Shown: positions 44,379 to 57,078, numbered from the stretch's first letter. The stretch: 64,000 nucleotides of DNA from Rhodocollybia butyracea (GCA_015501585.1 JADNRY010000205.1:1-64000), one strand, 5' to 3'. Numbers and translations are program-made. Notes: generated by a model not told the origin, from the letters alone.

Positions 44379-45008
44379 CTATCGGGCAGTGATGTGCCGG
44401 CTCGGCCTGAAAGCCGTGGGCCGGGCCAAGCCGAGCCAAGCCAGGCCGTGAAAAGCCGGGCCGTAACACTTGCCCTGGGACGGCTTTTGGCCCGGCCTGA
44501 GTTCTGGGAAGCCTTGAGCCGGGGCCTGGGCCGGGGCTTTTTTGACTTAGCAAATAACAGTTGTGTGACACATTTACAAGGTGTTTGAGGCATCTGGGAT
44601 AGTGTCTTTGCAATTTACTAGGTGTATACAAGCTGCTCATATTATTTTAGGTGATTTTTTGTATTAAGATATTGTATTCAGAGATTGTTTTCTCCACTCA
44701 GGAATTTTCTCACAGCCCACAGTCAATGATGAGTTCAAGGTGAGTTCAATTTCACTCACTGTGAAGAGAAATACTCAACTTATGCTATGGTGCTCATAGC
44801 TGACTCCTTGTATGATGTTTCAGCTAGTGGATTTTCTGTGTCAGAGTCTGTTCTGAACTCATACACAGCCACCTCCAAAGCCCCGGCCTAAGCCAAAGCC
44901 AGGCCAGGCCAAGCCGGAGCCGTCTTAGCAGGGCCCGGCCTCAATTTCTTCAGGCCAAAGCCAAGGGCCTGTGGGCCAAAGCCGGGCCGGCACATCACTA
45001 CTATCGGG
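44379..45008. mobile_element. non-autonomous hAT-type element with 8-base target duplication
   Basis: The element proper is 44387-45000. Its ends are CAGTGATGTGCCGGC and GCCGGCACATCACTA (reverse complement TAGTGATGTGCCGGC), with one terminal mismatch. CTATCGGG flanks it on both sides (44379-44386 and 45001-45008), the 8-base duplication expected for hAT. Subterminal regions are dense in GGCC/CCGG words, the centre is AT-rich, and no transposase frame is present. Confidence 0.9.
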
Positions 45009-47050
45009 AGTTGATCGGGGGCTCGGTTTAGAAACCAGTGACTCGCATTAGCCTACGACACTGGTACCGGGTTTTACAAAGGTTTAGAACAGCTCGAAGA
45101 GATCTGGGTCTCGCAAAACTTGACAAAGCTTAAATCTGGGCGCTCATGTCAGGTGCCGAGATCCCCTGACGATCACATGCACATGCCACGACTCTTGCTT
45201 TGAGTTTGTTGCGTTGGCTAATACTATCACTATCGCTTCCACCCAGTTGCATGCCCCTCATCTATTCACAAATCTCTTGCCAGTATCGTGAAAAAAACTG
45301 TCTTTTAGGAGTTATTCAAATGCACTCATGTCCAGGTCCACGATACCTTAAGTATTATGGTACGGCGTTGCTCTACAATACTTAGCAGGTGGCGATGGCA
45401 AGACCAAACAGGCTGGCAGCTAGACGGATGCTTGATCTTGCATGATGTCAATGAACTTGGAATTTTGCTCTGGACAGTGCTTTGGAATCTAGCTACGTTG
45501 GTATGTCCACATGCACGCATTATGTTTACCATTCTCACCTATAGGTGATTTAGGCTCAATTGCAAATTGAGCACTGCGTACTGCGTGTCGCGCCGATGCG
45601 TTTCAGACTCCGAATCCTCGCTAGTGCCTCAACTCTCTGGGTCTCTGGGTCATGGAAGGGTTCCTCGACGCACTGGACTCGATGTCTATGTTTTTTTTTC
45701 CATTTTAGGAAGAAACTTTCAACAGGACCTGGGTATTGTCTACATCGTTCGCTTTCGGTCGTTATTCCTTTACGCCTTCAACCTTTCGGCTCTCATCTCC
45801 TTTAGCCAGTATTCCGGGCCTTCAAATCTTCACCCTGCCGCGTGCCATCCCCCTGCCTCGGCCCTCTTTGTCGTCTTATGTCTTCGTTGTAGACACGTCA
45901 ATGCGTCAACAGACCCAATAGTTGTCGTAGATCTTGTAGATGCGGTTTTTAGGTCCCAGCCGTCCTTGGGCTCGAGTGATGAAAATGACGGAGGCAGCAC
46001 TGGTACGGAAGTGTATTTTTTGTTGTCGGTGAGTCTCATGGCTTACACCTGCCCCCTCCTTTATTTCGGCTCAAAACTTCGTCCGCTATTTACGATTCTC
46101 TTTAATCATCAATATGGCCCAGTCATACTTTTCTGTCTCAAGTCTAGCACACTTGCGCTCAACTCGAACTAGCCAGCGACGGAAGTCATTCATATTCACC
46201 AGACCCGGATGTTAGCCAGCCACATCCTGACTCCTTCTATACCTGCACTGGTGCCCTTCAGAGCCGTGCGCATGAATAGCTATCTAGATCCTACGTTATT
46301 CAATTAATTTCGGTGCCTCGCCGTGTTCTTTGTTCTTCTTTGCTCCAGATCTTAAGTTGGCTTTCCTGGCCAGACCAATTTGAGTTCACCGTGCTGTCCC
46401 CTCGCATCTTCTAACTCACGAAGCCAACTCGCGCTTTCACCTACAAACTATCCTTTGCTCAGCTTCAGCACTGTGCGTCTACTCTGCCTACCGAAAAACT
46501 CAACCCAACATGAAGCAGATACACTTATCCAACCTTTGTGTATCCTCTCGTTTGGCGAGACCCGAGTGCCTCCTCGCCCGTACTACGCGAGTAGCATGGG
46601 CTGTCCCAGAGCAAAGACGACACAGTGACGTGTGTTTCTTTTCATTTTCAGAACGTACTTCCGAGGTTCTAGTACTCGATGGGTTTCTCATCTGTACCGG
46701 TATACATCAAACATATCATCCCATGCCCATTCGTCACAGCCATGTTTAATGAACCAGTGGTACGACCCTGATAGTCACTCTACAAACGAGATGCTGTTGT
46801 CTCTGGAACTTGAGGTGAATGATTGGATAGACGAATTGGGCTTATATGATACGTGCCAGCGGAGCGACTCAGAGATCCACTGCAATATCTTTAAGTAAGT
46901 GTTATGGAAAAAAAAGTGGTGTGCGGCACGCGGAGTCCTACTCGTACCTGTGGTTGCTTCTCACACTTATGGGGACGTCTACCTGTCTTTCATGTGGACA
47001 CTATCCTGGGATATCCCCCCACCTTCTCAATTGTGGCTAATGTGACAGGA
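45009..47050. other. region with unresolved coding potential
   Basis: Several plus-strand frames are open (about 45567-46172, 46510-46749 and 46632-46898; for example LLSLELEVNDWIDELGLYDT near 46795-46855). I could not link them into a recognisable protein. A spliced host gene is possible but unsupported. Confidence 0.3.
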
Positions 47051-47617
47051 GGCACCTGCAGGTATTTGTGTATTTATGCCAAAGAGTGTACTAATAATCA
47101 TTAATAAAGTACTTACCTGTTTTATGATACATACCATTTATAAAACATTGTACTGTAACTGTCTACTATTATTTCATACTTAGTTATGAAGTAAATATGT
47201 ACTGACACAAAGGTTTTACATTGTAGACAGCTCACGGCGATGGGGCGCTTAAATTAGCGCCAAACATTGTGAGCTGTCTACAACCTCAAACATATGTGCC
47301 AGTACTTGATAAGTACTATAATAAACATGATACTATGAATTACTGTAAGTTTTGAGTGTTAACTGACAGATATTGTTGCTTGTACTATAAATTTTGAGCA
47401 CTAATTCACAAATGTATGGGTTTACATTGCTTGTACAAGTCATAAATATACCCGCAAGTACCTGCAAGTCAGCTGAAATTATCCAAAGTCTGACCTGTGA
47501 CCTGCGCCGGACCCGTGGGAAACTGATCCTGGGATCTGCGAGTCACATACTCGCAGGTTTTTCCCATGGATCTTACCTGCAAGTACCTGTAAAGACCTGG
47601 ACTCGTGGACATCTCTA
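47051..47617. mobile_element. foldback / hAT-like repeat block
   Basis: A 15-base stem TTGTAGACAGCTCAC (47221-47235) pairs with 47269-47283 around an inner hairpin GGCGCT/AGCGCC. Weaker symmetry (TATGTACTGACAC against GTGCCAGTACTT) extends outward. At the right side ACCTGCAAGTACCTG-type repeats end at CGTGGACATCTCTA (47617), which reads TAGAGATGTCCACG on the other strand, a hAT-like terminus. A matching left terminus was not found, so borders are approximate. Confidence 0.4.
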
Positions 47618-50600
47618 ACTGAATCTAGTACTTTAGTGTTCCTCCCATTCCTCCAAGATACATCAGTAACTGCTTTTGATGAGGTAAAGATATATGATTA
47701 GCAATAATCCGGAATGCTCTTTCTTGCTCTGTATTAAGAGAGTGTTTATGCTTACAAAATTTACCTGCGACAATATTAGCAATTAATGAATGTAGTGTAT
47801 TATTATGCATATCAAATTTTACATTGAAGAAGGAATCATCAACAATATGTACATTGCCATCCATAGAGAGATTGTATTTGTATTGTAGATTTTTTACTGT
47901 TGGTTGAGATTGTGAAGTCTTCATTTTAGCATTTCTTGTATTGCAAGCAGATTCTATGATTTTCTGCCAATCACAAGGATGTATGTTACCTGGAGTAATA
48001 GGAATGGTATGATTAATTTCTGAATGCTTAGTTTCTGATAAGTGAAGATTATTTATAATAGATTTTATTTTTGTTAACTTGGTTTGTAGCTTATAACCAT
48101 ATGATCCTTCAGCATACAAGCGATAATCTAATTCCAAACCATCCATGACATTGTCAAAGAACTGTTGATCATCACAGTTATTAGCTACTTCTTCTGAAAA
48201 ATTCTGAAATGGTGTATACATAACTTTTATGGAATTGGAATCTTTGTGTCGCTGAAGAGAAAAATCATTGTGTGCATCACGACATTCATGTTTCATTTGA
48301 ATGTTTCTCATTAATTCCTGCTGCCGCTCACTGAATATGCAACTCATGAAGGTAGCCTCCCATGTATCATTGTCATTTTTAAGATCATTTCCATTTCTCC
48401 ATGGTTTAAATAAACTTAGCATACAACAAGCATAATGTTCCATATTATCTTTATCATATCTTGGTAAAGAACCTCTAGTGAAGTTAGCAACAATATCAGA
48501 TCTATCATGAACACAATGGTATAGATGTGTTGGATATAAAGGATGTGAATACAATGGTCAGTAATAATTTTCTGGAACTTGAACTGGACAGCTTTGTTCA
48601 TTTGTCCACAGAGTATCAAAATGATCATCAATATCAGATAGGTTATCATCATTGTTATCAATACATTTCCCCCCCCTCCCCTACTCTTAAAAATTCTTTC
48701 TGAACGATGCAAGCGAATCCAATCATATACACAAAGTGCTTCATATTCCTTGATATAGTTTATGACTGGAGAAAGACCTACATAATTACCATTAATTTTT
48801 TCTAATTTGAATCATATCATCTTCAGTTTCACCAACCTGTGTATTAGCGACTGTAGAAGTATCAATTTCCACTTGCCTCACAAATTTTCTCCATGGTAGT
48901 GATATAAAACTATGATCAGTGTAATGATCTGGATTGCCTAACAGATACATTGCAGCCATGGGTGATCCAATTTCTGAGTGAGCAGTGAGTGCATTTACAA
49001 TTTTATTGATCACTTGTCTTGCGCATTCCAATTGGTCAATTGCATTATCAGTAATAAGGTCTTGATTTCTTTTATACACAGATTTAATTGTATCAAAAAC
49101 CATATAAGTTTTTAATGGATTTTTAGATACATAATCTGTGATATATGCTATCACACATTTAATAGCAGTACCTGAAAGAAGACATGTAACGTCAGTATTA
49201 CATCTTAATAAATATGTAATTACATAACTTATTGTGTTTATGTTAGGCTCTGATTTTTTGAAATTTATATGACCAGTTTGTGAATCAACTGTAGTAGAAG
49301 GGTAACATGGTCTGGGAAAGCAAGCTTTACATGATCCATACTTATTCCTACCACAATAACCCAATAACCCCTTTCCTTTATCATTCATAGACAACCCAAG
49401 TTCATGGTTATGTACATTACATTTCAAGAGAATGTAATCAGTGTGTTGTTGATATTTTAACCACCAAGCTTGGTTTGCATGACAACTACTACAATTATGA
49501 CATTTCTTTTTACACTGAATAGGTACAGGAACAGGAAGAGTATGTGTTGGTTGTTCCAATTCATGAGATGCTGACACTGTTTCTGCAAGAATATCAATAT
49601 CATTTTTGTTACCTGTGATGAAATCACCACTGAATACACTTTCTAAATAATTAATGAGCTCTTTACTAAACCTAGAATCAGTATCAATCAGGCGATCTCA
49701 TATTTCTTGAGGTGAAAGTGCTCCACATATCCATAATAACATATGCAAATGTAGAGCTAAATGACCTTGCTGTTCTACTGTTGCATAAAAAGCTGCAGGT
49801 TTACCAAACCAACCTTCAGTTACTGAATCAATACCTATAATTTCTTTAAGAAATAGTTGAATGAAGAAATCAAAGAACTGAGCATGAGCCACAGGATTAT
49901 TTATGACTAATTTAGAGCACTCAGTTAAGCTATGTAAATTTGGTGTATATGCATGATTGTTATCATTATCTGCAAGATAAATACATATAGGATGTTTGGT
50001 ATCTGATGGAGATACAGTAATATACCAAGAAGGACTACCCCAATGATCACAAAGTGCATTAATCTCACTGCACTGAAATTTTTTGTTGGTGTTGGGGCCG
50101 TCTGCATACCAAGCAAGTAGGCCCAAATCTTTTAATAAATGATAACAATTTTTTTCATCTTCAGAATTTGGATAAGCAATACTTTCAGTTTTCAGTTTTT
50201 CTGCTAGGTTTCCCAATGTCTCTGGATCAATACTTAGCAAACAATCCCTAATTTCAGGAAATTGTTGATCATGTGTTAAAATATGGCTTCCAGTAGTACT
50301 TGACTTAATACAATGGTGGCTAAATGCTATTAAAGAAAATTCAGGATCAATTTGGAAACACTTAGAGCCTGTTCAGCAACATGAATCTCAGATTTTGTTT
50401 GGATTTTGCCAGGTATTGCCACCATATAAAAAAGCCATCAAGCATTTGTAAGTATTACTCAGATCAGCCAGTTGAGCGCTCCGTGTAAACGTGCATGCTG
50501 TCACAGCCTGTCAGACGTTTCTTCCATGTTGAGGTCAACACCCCGCTCGATGCTCAGACATGCCCGCCGCTCTCAAATGTAGTTCCTTACTTTAGGTTTC

Positions 50601-52260
50601 ACTTGCTTAGACAATATAGAGGAATAAAATTGCTTTAACAATAATATACAATTACATTAAACTTGAAAGATGATAACCAGAACATGTTGGTCACTGTGTG
50701 GCATCATTGAGAGTGGTCGGGACGACTTGCAAGACAGCGAGAGGAACGTCCGACATGTCAGGGCAGGAGTTATGTCATTTTATGACATTTCCAGAGTCAT
50801 GGCGACCGGCCAGCTGATTCAAACATTTTATATCAGTCTTCAAAATCTTGCCTCTGGCAAAATCACACAAAATCCAGATTTGTGTTGCCAAACAGGCCCT
50901 TATCATGGTAGAGCAGAAGATGTTTTATGTGTTCTACTTCTGACAGTGTTGAAGTACCAATACCTCCTGAACCATATGGAAAAAGCCAGGGAAACATTTT
51001 TGGATATAACTGACTATTATCATAAATAGATTCCGTTTTGGATCCATGTTGAATCTCAAGTATATTACCACCTCCATTCATATATTGAAGTGCTTGAATT
51101 TTCATTTCATCTAGACCCATTTCACTGACTTGTTTCTCAGTTAAACCATGTACCCTAAAAGGACATGGACCAGAGGATGTACCTTCTTCATATTCTTGGT
51201 TGTCTAATCCTGTAGCCTCTGGGATTTTGTTTGAAGTGGCATACTGGTAGTCCATTATTGCCAGAACACCTTCTTCAGGATACAATAATAAATTGTCGGC
51301 ACTTTTTTGCATATCCAAATCAGCATAATCAGGATGATTAAGTTTAAGCCAAGTTAATGCATTTTCAATAACCTTTTTCCTAACAAAAAATGGTGACCAT
51401 CTTAAATCCTCTGGAAGAGGTTCTGAAGGCCCTGTGAATATGACAGCAAGAATATCATCTAAAGCATCTTCTATTGGAGGTGGAAGTGTTTCATATAATT
51501 GTGCAGTAGGATTTACAAAGATTACAGTGTTTGCTATCAATTTAGTACCACCTTTAGAAAGGCGGGCAATACAGAAGTTATGACAAACACGTGAAATACA
51601 TCCAGGTCAGTCCCAGTAGTTCCTTAGGTTGTGGACCTATCCACAAGTTATTAGCTAAAGCATGTTGTGGTGTATCTCCATTTGCTATAGCATTGTAACA
51701 CTCACGGCATATTAAATTACAAGTTTCAGCAAGAATTGGTAATTGGGAATAACATATAGGTTGCTCTGTGGAATGACGTTCCAATCTCACTACATTGTTA
51801 ACACAGAGAATATCCATGTTATCCTGAATAGAATAATCACTAACCATTGAGCGTTTCAATGAAAGCCGTCCACAAATCTTACAACCACATTCCTCAAACT
51901 CAGATAAATTGATATTGTTACAGAAATGATTGACAACTGTTTCTATGTCATCTTTGCTTCGACATGAAGGAGGGAATGCTTCATGATTGAGCTGCTCATG
52001 CTGGATATGTAATCTTTCTACTGCATTTAAAGATATATGATGCTCTTTCAGTGGAAGTGACTGATTTGTAATTGCACAAAAACAGTAGACATCATTTTCA
52101 CAACTCAAACAGTGATGGTTTGTAAGTAGTTTCTCTAACTCCAGTTCTCTCTCATCATTTGCATAACCTAGGGATGATGATAGCCATTGTGTCAGTCTAT
52201 GGTCATTCTTCAGCAGAGACAGGCTTACCCTCTTAACCGCCTCCCAGGAGATATGCAGAA
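47618..52260 (-). pseudogene. Helitron Rep-helicase, decayed and truncated
   Basis: Minus-strand frames, in order: ELEKLLTNHHCLSCENDVYC (about 52140), CKICGRLSLKRS and GLTWM (51578-52108), then after a frameshift NTVIFVNPTAQLYETLPPPI (51540) to HLLLYHDK (50905). A miniature element interrupts here. The frame resumes with CFQIDPEFSLIAFSHHCIKS. The Rep domain shows the HUH-type motif in LALHLHMLLWICG (about 49740) and the tyrosine motif in AYITDYVSKNP (about 49140). Defects include in-frame TGAs at 49698-49700 and near 48553, and frameshifts near 51600, 48800 and 48680. The helicase begins RAFRIIANH and reaches the nucleotide-binding loop as GGMGGTLKY followed by a stop (47625), where GTGKS is expected. 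The sequence is distinctly AT-rich. No functional product is possible. Confidence 0.85.
50362..50902. mobile_element. PIF/Harbinger-type MITE inside the Helitron
   Basis: The element proper is 50365-50899 (535 bases). Imperfect inverted ends of about 45 bases read GAGCCTGTTCAGCAACATGA on the left and, on the opposite strand, GGGCCTGTTTGGCAACACAA on the right. TTA flanks both sides (50362-50364, 50900-50902), the TWA duplication typical of PIF/Harbinger. Without it, the Rep frame reads straight through (YHDK then CFQID). It has no transposase. Confidence 0.9.
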
Positions 52261-52872
52261 ATGAGAAGCAGGGTAGAAATAGGAGAGGTTACTGCAGGAA
52301 AGATTGCAAATGAAGATGCACCAGAATGTAACTGCATGCAAAGAATTAGTGATAGCCAGCAGCAGTGGAAAACTAAGGCTTACCTTGCATGGAGTGTAAA
52401 ACTCTTCAGGTCAGGGTTTTCTATCACATTCCCAAAACAGAATCATAGAATCAACAGTCAAACTTTTACTTTCAGGTAATGAGTTACCTGCACTATTGCA
52501 CATCCAGTTAAGAGATGTCCGTTAGTGGCAGCAAAAAACCATGAGACTGAAAGCGCCATGTTGGCAGCAATGAAGAGAAGAATGCCTGATCACATGATTT
52601 ATATCTGAATGAACATTGAGTGCTTCACATCTTTTGCCCGGTTATGTTTCGGACTACATATGACAATACTAGTAGTTTGGGCTTATCCCGACTGTTCAAA
52701 CTATGACGATAGTAGGAGTTCGGGCTTTTCCCAACTTCTAAAGATATATTTGTATCCTGTGCCTCGATCATGGTCCATGACACCAGGTTGTCTTCCAGTA
52801 CACGGACAGTTAGTGAAGTCAAGATATGATAGAATACACAAAGATAGGTACAACTGAAAGAAGATGATAACC
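52261..52872. other. spacer between Helitron and host gene pair
   Basis: About 600 bases without a supported gene. The 5' terminus of the Helitron (expected TC after an A, read on the minus strand) should lie here but could not be fixed by eye. Confidence 0.3.
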
Positions 52873-54022
52873 TTACTGAATATTCATATGTTGAAGATCA
52901 CCACTAAGCCTCTGTTCAATATTTGCCAATTTTTTCTTCGGCTCCTCCTCCTCCTCATGCACTCGGTAGCGTTTACCAGATGGCAAAGTAATTGATGGTT
53001 TCATGCCTTGTTCGACATGACAAAATTGTGCATCCTGGAAGAGTAATAAACACCCAGTGGATGAGAACTAGTTCACTACATACCACCTGATATTTTTTTT
53101 CATGCAAACAGATTCCTTCAAGCAATTCCAGTCGCATATTGTACGCCAATTGTCTTGTTTCACTGTCGGCGTTCTTATGGGGGAAGATCAAAACATGAAA
53201 GGCAACTTCAATGATGTCCCTGGACCGCATCTCTGTCCGAAGAGCAGGTATGACACTATCAACATATGTCAAAATATAGAATCTCATACTAAAAGTACAC
53301 CTACATACCTTGAGGATGCATTACAAGAAGATGAGAACGTAACAACATTATCTGTTGTATAAACATAATTGTTGCCTATATGTTGTGCAAGGTAGCCGTG
53401 ATAATTGATTGAATCCAAACTGATGCTCTGCTCAGCATACCGAGCCGGGGTCAGACATTTTTTGGCAAAAGTCACAGCGAGCTCTCCTTGGAATTCTGAC
53501 GTATAAAGGCGATTAATTTGGTAAGGTTCCTTCATACATGAGATATAGGAGTGCACATCGGAAATACGCATCAACTGATCATTGAACACAACGCTACCCG
53601 CACCAGTCAGCTCAACTCTCCGCATCAAATACCGGAATTTTGAGATGGGAGGGCTAGCAGATAACTTCACTTCATAGTAGGTAACTGATGTAAACGATAT
53701 TCACCTTTTCTGAACAGGATGCAAATCATGACATCCAATAATTCCATGAATTTTAAAGGTCGTATACTCAATAGTATCTTCATCAATAAATTTGCCTAAT
53801 TTGAATGCTCCACTGGAGTGTTGAACAGGTACAAGGTCCGATTTACTCAGTAACTATGAAATCATTGGTATTGCATGACAAACCGACAGTACTTCTTACC
53901 TGAAATGATCCTAACTTCATCAAACTATCTGACTCATTATCGGTAGGGAAGTTTGCTTGTTTGTGTTCAATAAACGCAGTAAGAGTTTCCAAAGCTGCCT
54001 CCCAGTCGTAATGGTTATCCAT
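52873..54022 (-). CDS. hypothetical protein, five exons
   Basis: Start codon at 54022 (MDNHYDWEAALETLTAFIEH). Exon 1 ends at 53900 with a GTAAGAAG donor. Following exons read LLSKSDLVPVQHSSGAFKLG, SPPISKFRYLMRRVELTGAG, VIPALRTEMRSRDIIEVAFH and DAQFCHVEQGMKPSITLPSG, ending GDLQHMNIQ and a stop at 52873. Introns are about 46-55 bases and all junctions keep frame, giving roughly 300 residues. The last exon contains a run of five glutamates followed by PKKK. No family recognised. It is divergent from the gene at 54177, with only 154 bases between start codons, so a shared promoter is likely. Good codon continuity across five exons argues that it is a real gene. Confidence 0.7.
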
Positions 54023-54176
54023 AACAGTGAGCAAATTTAGGGATTAACAAGTAACAACATTACACTTATTTGACGTAGTCAATCAAATTTTCTCGATGAT
54101 TGCTAAACTCATCATCGACATCATTTATTTGTCATATTTTCTCCTCGTCAAAAAATTTTATCTTCAACAACACACC

Positions 54177-57078
54177 ATGCCTTCCAAAAATCCAAAGCCA
54201 ATGACGTTGTATGTACTGAATGGTATATTACAAGTTTTCAAGAAATCTTTGACACTGTTCTCAGTGATTTGAAACACAACACAGCTTCTTCCTCTCACGA
54301 GACTGAAGAATCTGCACAAGGAAGTGTTCGTATCGCACCTTCAAAAAGACGCATTCCTTCTGGTGATAGCGAAACAAAAGAGTTGGTCACCTATTAATAC
54401 CCGCTACTATTTTCTCTGATGCAATCTTCGTGAATATCATCCTTTAGATCCAACAAGAAACCAAAACTGGAAGCTATGAAGTCATTAACAACGTTCATCG
54501 TTCAATCTTCTATCAAGTATGAACACTAATACTAGATATCACATGGAAAGGCCAGATACAATGGCATATGGGATTGTTTGCAATGAAGTCCAAGACCATC
54601 TACTCACCGACTGTTACAAAAAACTTAACAACCAAAAGTATGCAATTATCCTCCATCTTCCAAACACTGTAATAACCAGTCATAGATACGTTGGAAAGTT
54701 TGTCGACTATAAGCACCACGAATGTGATGAATCGTTTCATCTACTCCATATCATTGATGATTTCACTGAAGATAGCAAGGAAATGTTGATGAGGTTGTTC
54801 ATGATTGTGTTCTCAATACCAATCGCTAACACATTCTTAGTAACATGAAATATTGGGTAAAATTTGAGCAGGAATTCCCGTATATCAATACCTCGCGTAT
54901 TGCTTTGGACCACTTGTACAAGATGTCCCTTTCGAGAGGATTCCTCCAATATCTTGCGAATGACAAGACCAAACCGAAAGTAGCAAAAGTAATATCTGTT
55001 GGGAAAATCAGCCACTGCTGCCTAGTTTCTACTGAACAAGTGAACGTCAAAGAGACTATTAAATCAGTGAAACAGGTCAAGTTTCAGTTCCTTTCGCAAG
55101 AAATGGAACTGGCTTGTGCTTGTGTATGCCATGTTTTCAACCGCGGTGAGCTAACCTGCAACATCTGGAATGGTGAATTCACTGCGGGTAGTAAATTTGG
55201 TCAACCATGTATGTATGAAATCAAACTGCAATCTATCTCTCTCTCTCAATTATCTTTCCAGCTCTCATCGGGATTCCTAGAGCTTCTGTCCGTAATCTTC
55301 CGGATGTTCCCAATCCCTCCGTTTTCAGTGAGTAAGCCATGTATTTTACCTTTCACTTTCTAAATTTCTGCAGTTCCCATTTACGACATCCGGAAACAAT
55401 CATTCACAAGTGACGATCTCAAAAACGACGGATTGAAGAGCATTCCGTATTTTAAGAAACCGGATCTATATTTTTTAAACATGGCTGGACATGTCCAACG
55501 CTATTTAAACAGGTTTAAAGCTTCATTTAAATGAGGATTCATGTTCTTGTGCATAGCTTACAGTCCCACTTTGTTTACTCTACCGTGACTTCAAGTTTAA
55601 ACAGGCATTTAAATCCGTAAATTAAACAAGTACTTAAATCAGTAAACTATCAAGCAAATTTACAAGTCACAGTCTACATATGGTCAGTGGTATTAAACGA
55701 ACATTTTAAACACCGTGCTTTAAACAGAATTCCTTGAATGTACTTACAACATTTAAATCCCACCTTTGAACAAAAGATCGAGCAGAGATCTGAGTCAAAC
55801 ATCTTTTTCTGTGAACACAGCGCTGAACAGATGCATGGGGACTGGGACATCTGTGTGGTAAAGCATTTGGATGCCAGATCTCCTTCTTTGAAGCACAACA
55901 GCACACCTTATAAGATATCTCGCTCGTGTTGGAATTCGGGTGTACACTTGGCAGTGGCATGCGCAGCTATAGAATCTAACTCACGAAAGGTTGAGTAGTT
56001 GAGTACCGCCGTTAGGGCCAGTGCGGATGCATGCGGCTCATGCGACAGCTGTCGGCAAACTTGGGATAGTGGTCGGAATCGTTGGATAGTGGTGGTGGTG
56101 GTGGCAAGAGAAAAAGAGCCAAGTACCTTCAAATGCAAACAATAGACAATGGCCAATTACACAGTCATGTGCAAGCCTGGGCAACTCTTATTTGTCATTC
56201 AAAGCTTGGGCCATCCATTATCTATTGTTCGGTGGCCAACCGATTGAAAGTAACTTGCCTCTTGTTCTCTCACCACCACTATCTGACCACTATCCCAAGC
56301 TCGCCAACAACCATCGCACGATCGTGAGCCGCATGCATCTGCGCTGGCCCTAATGGTTACTCAACCTTTTGTGAGTTAGAGTATATCGCTAATCCGGCAA
56401 GTGCATGCCCAAATTCAACAAGAGTGAAATATTTGATAAGGTGCGCTGTCGTGCTTCACAACAGGAGATCCGACATGATTCAAATGCTTTACCACGCAGA
56501 TGTCTGAGTCCCTGTCCCCATGCATCTGTCCAGCGTTGTGCTCATATTCAGAACAAGATGTTCGATCTCTGTTCGATTTTTGTTCAAAGATGAGATTTAA
56601 ATGTCTTCGTATATTTAAAGAATTTTGTTTAAATGCATGGTGTTTAAAATGTACGTTCAATACCAACCGTATGTTGAGCATGACATTTAAACTGCTTGAT
56701 GTTTACTGATTTAAGTAGTTGTTAATTTACGGATTTAAATTTCTGTTTAAAATAGAGTAAGCAAAGTGGGACTGGAAGCTATGCACGAGAACAGTCCAAT
56801 AGCTCATTTAAATGAAGTTTTTAAACTTGTTCAAATCGCGTTGGACATGTCCAGCCATGTTTAAAAAATATAGATCTGGTATCAGGTATTTTCGAATTGA
56901 CGAGAAACTTGCAGAAGTTCCGAAAGGTTCTTTGGCTCTTATTTGTTATATGATCCAATGTTTTGACGCTGAGAGAATCTCATTCGGAATTCAATGGATC
57001 GCAGTAATGGCTATGCCTGAAGGTGGAGAAAAGCCAGACTTGGAACATGAACCCGAAAGAGAATTGTCTCCTGATTAA
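54177..57078 (+). pseudogene. hypothetical gene split by a 1.4 kb palindromic element
   Basis: Starts MPSKNPKPMT at 54177. A 56-base intron (54209-54264) leads to FDLKHNTASSSHETEESAQG. After one or two less certain introns near 54390-54560, the frame DTMAYGIVCNEVQDHLLTDC continues. A GTTGTT...TTAG intron near 54793-54840 leads to SNMKYWVKFEQEFPYINTSR, and two further introns lead to VYDIRKQSF-like sequence (read IPIYDIRKQSFTSDDLKNDG) and LKSIPYFKK at 55460. The palindrome starts there and imposes a stop at about 55533. Beyond it, from about 56886, the frame YFRIDEKLAEVPKGSLALIC ... WIAVMAMPEGGEKPD runs to a stop near 57078 and looks like the displaced C-terminus. Family unknown. Whether the truncated form is used is open. 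Confidence 0.55.
55463..56876. mobile_element. 1.4 kb nearly complete palindromic (foldback) element
   Basis: GATCTATATTTTTTAAACATGG at the left returns as its reverse complement at the right end (ending 56876). Matching blocks continue inward all the way: TGGACATGTCC, GCATTTAAAT-type runs, CAAAGTGGGACTG against CAGTCCCACTTTG, AACAGATGCATGGGGAC, CTCACGAAAGGTTGAG and GATAGTGGTGGTGGTG, leaving almost no unique loop (centre about 56170). The arms have diverged by substitutions and small gaps. GTTTAAAC/ATTTAAAT words dominate the outer parts. No transposase. Target duplication is ambiguous because the ends are themselves palindromic (possibly TATA). Confidence 0.8.

Noticed and set aside
45567..46172. 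Plus-strand 201-codon open frame as a complete gene
   Set aside because: It contains several splice-like sites and no coherent domain. At best it is part of an unresolved spliced gene.
55674..56709. Similar short peptides encoded in both arms of the 1.4 kb palindrome as a duplicated gene
   Set aside because: Their similarity follows automatically from the inverted repeat; stops and frame breaks interrupt both, and no start or splice context supports translation.
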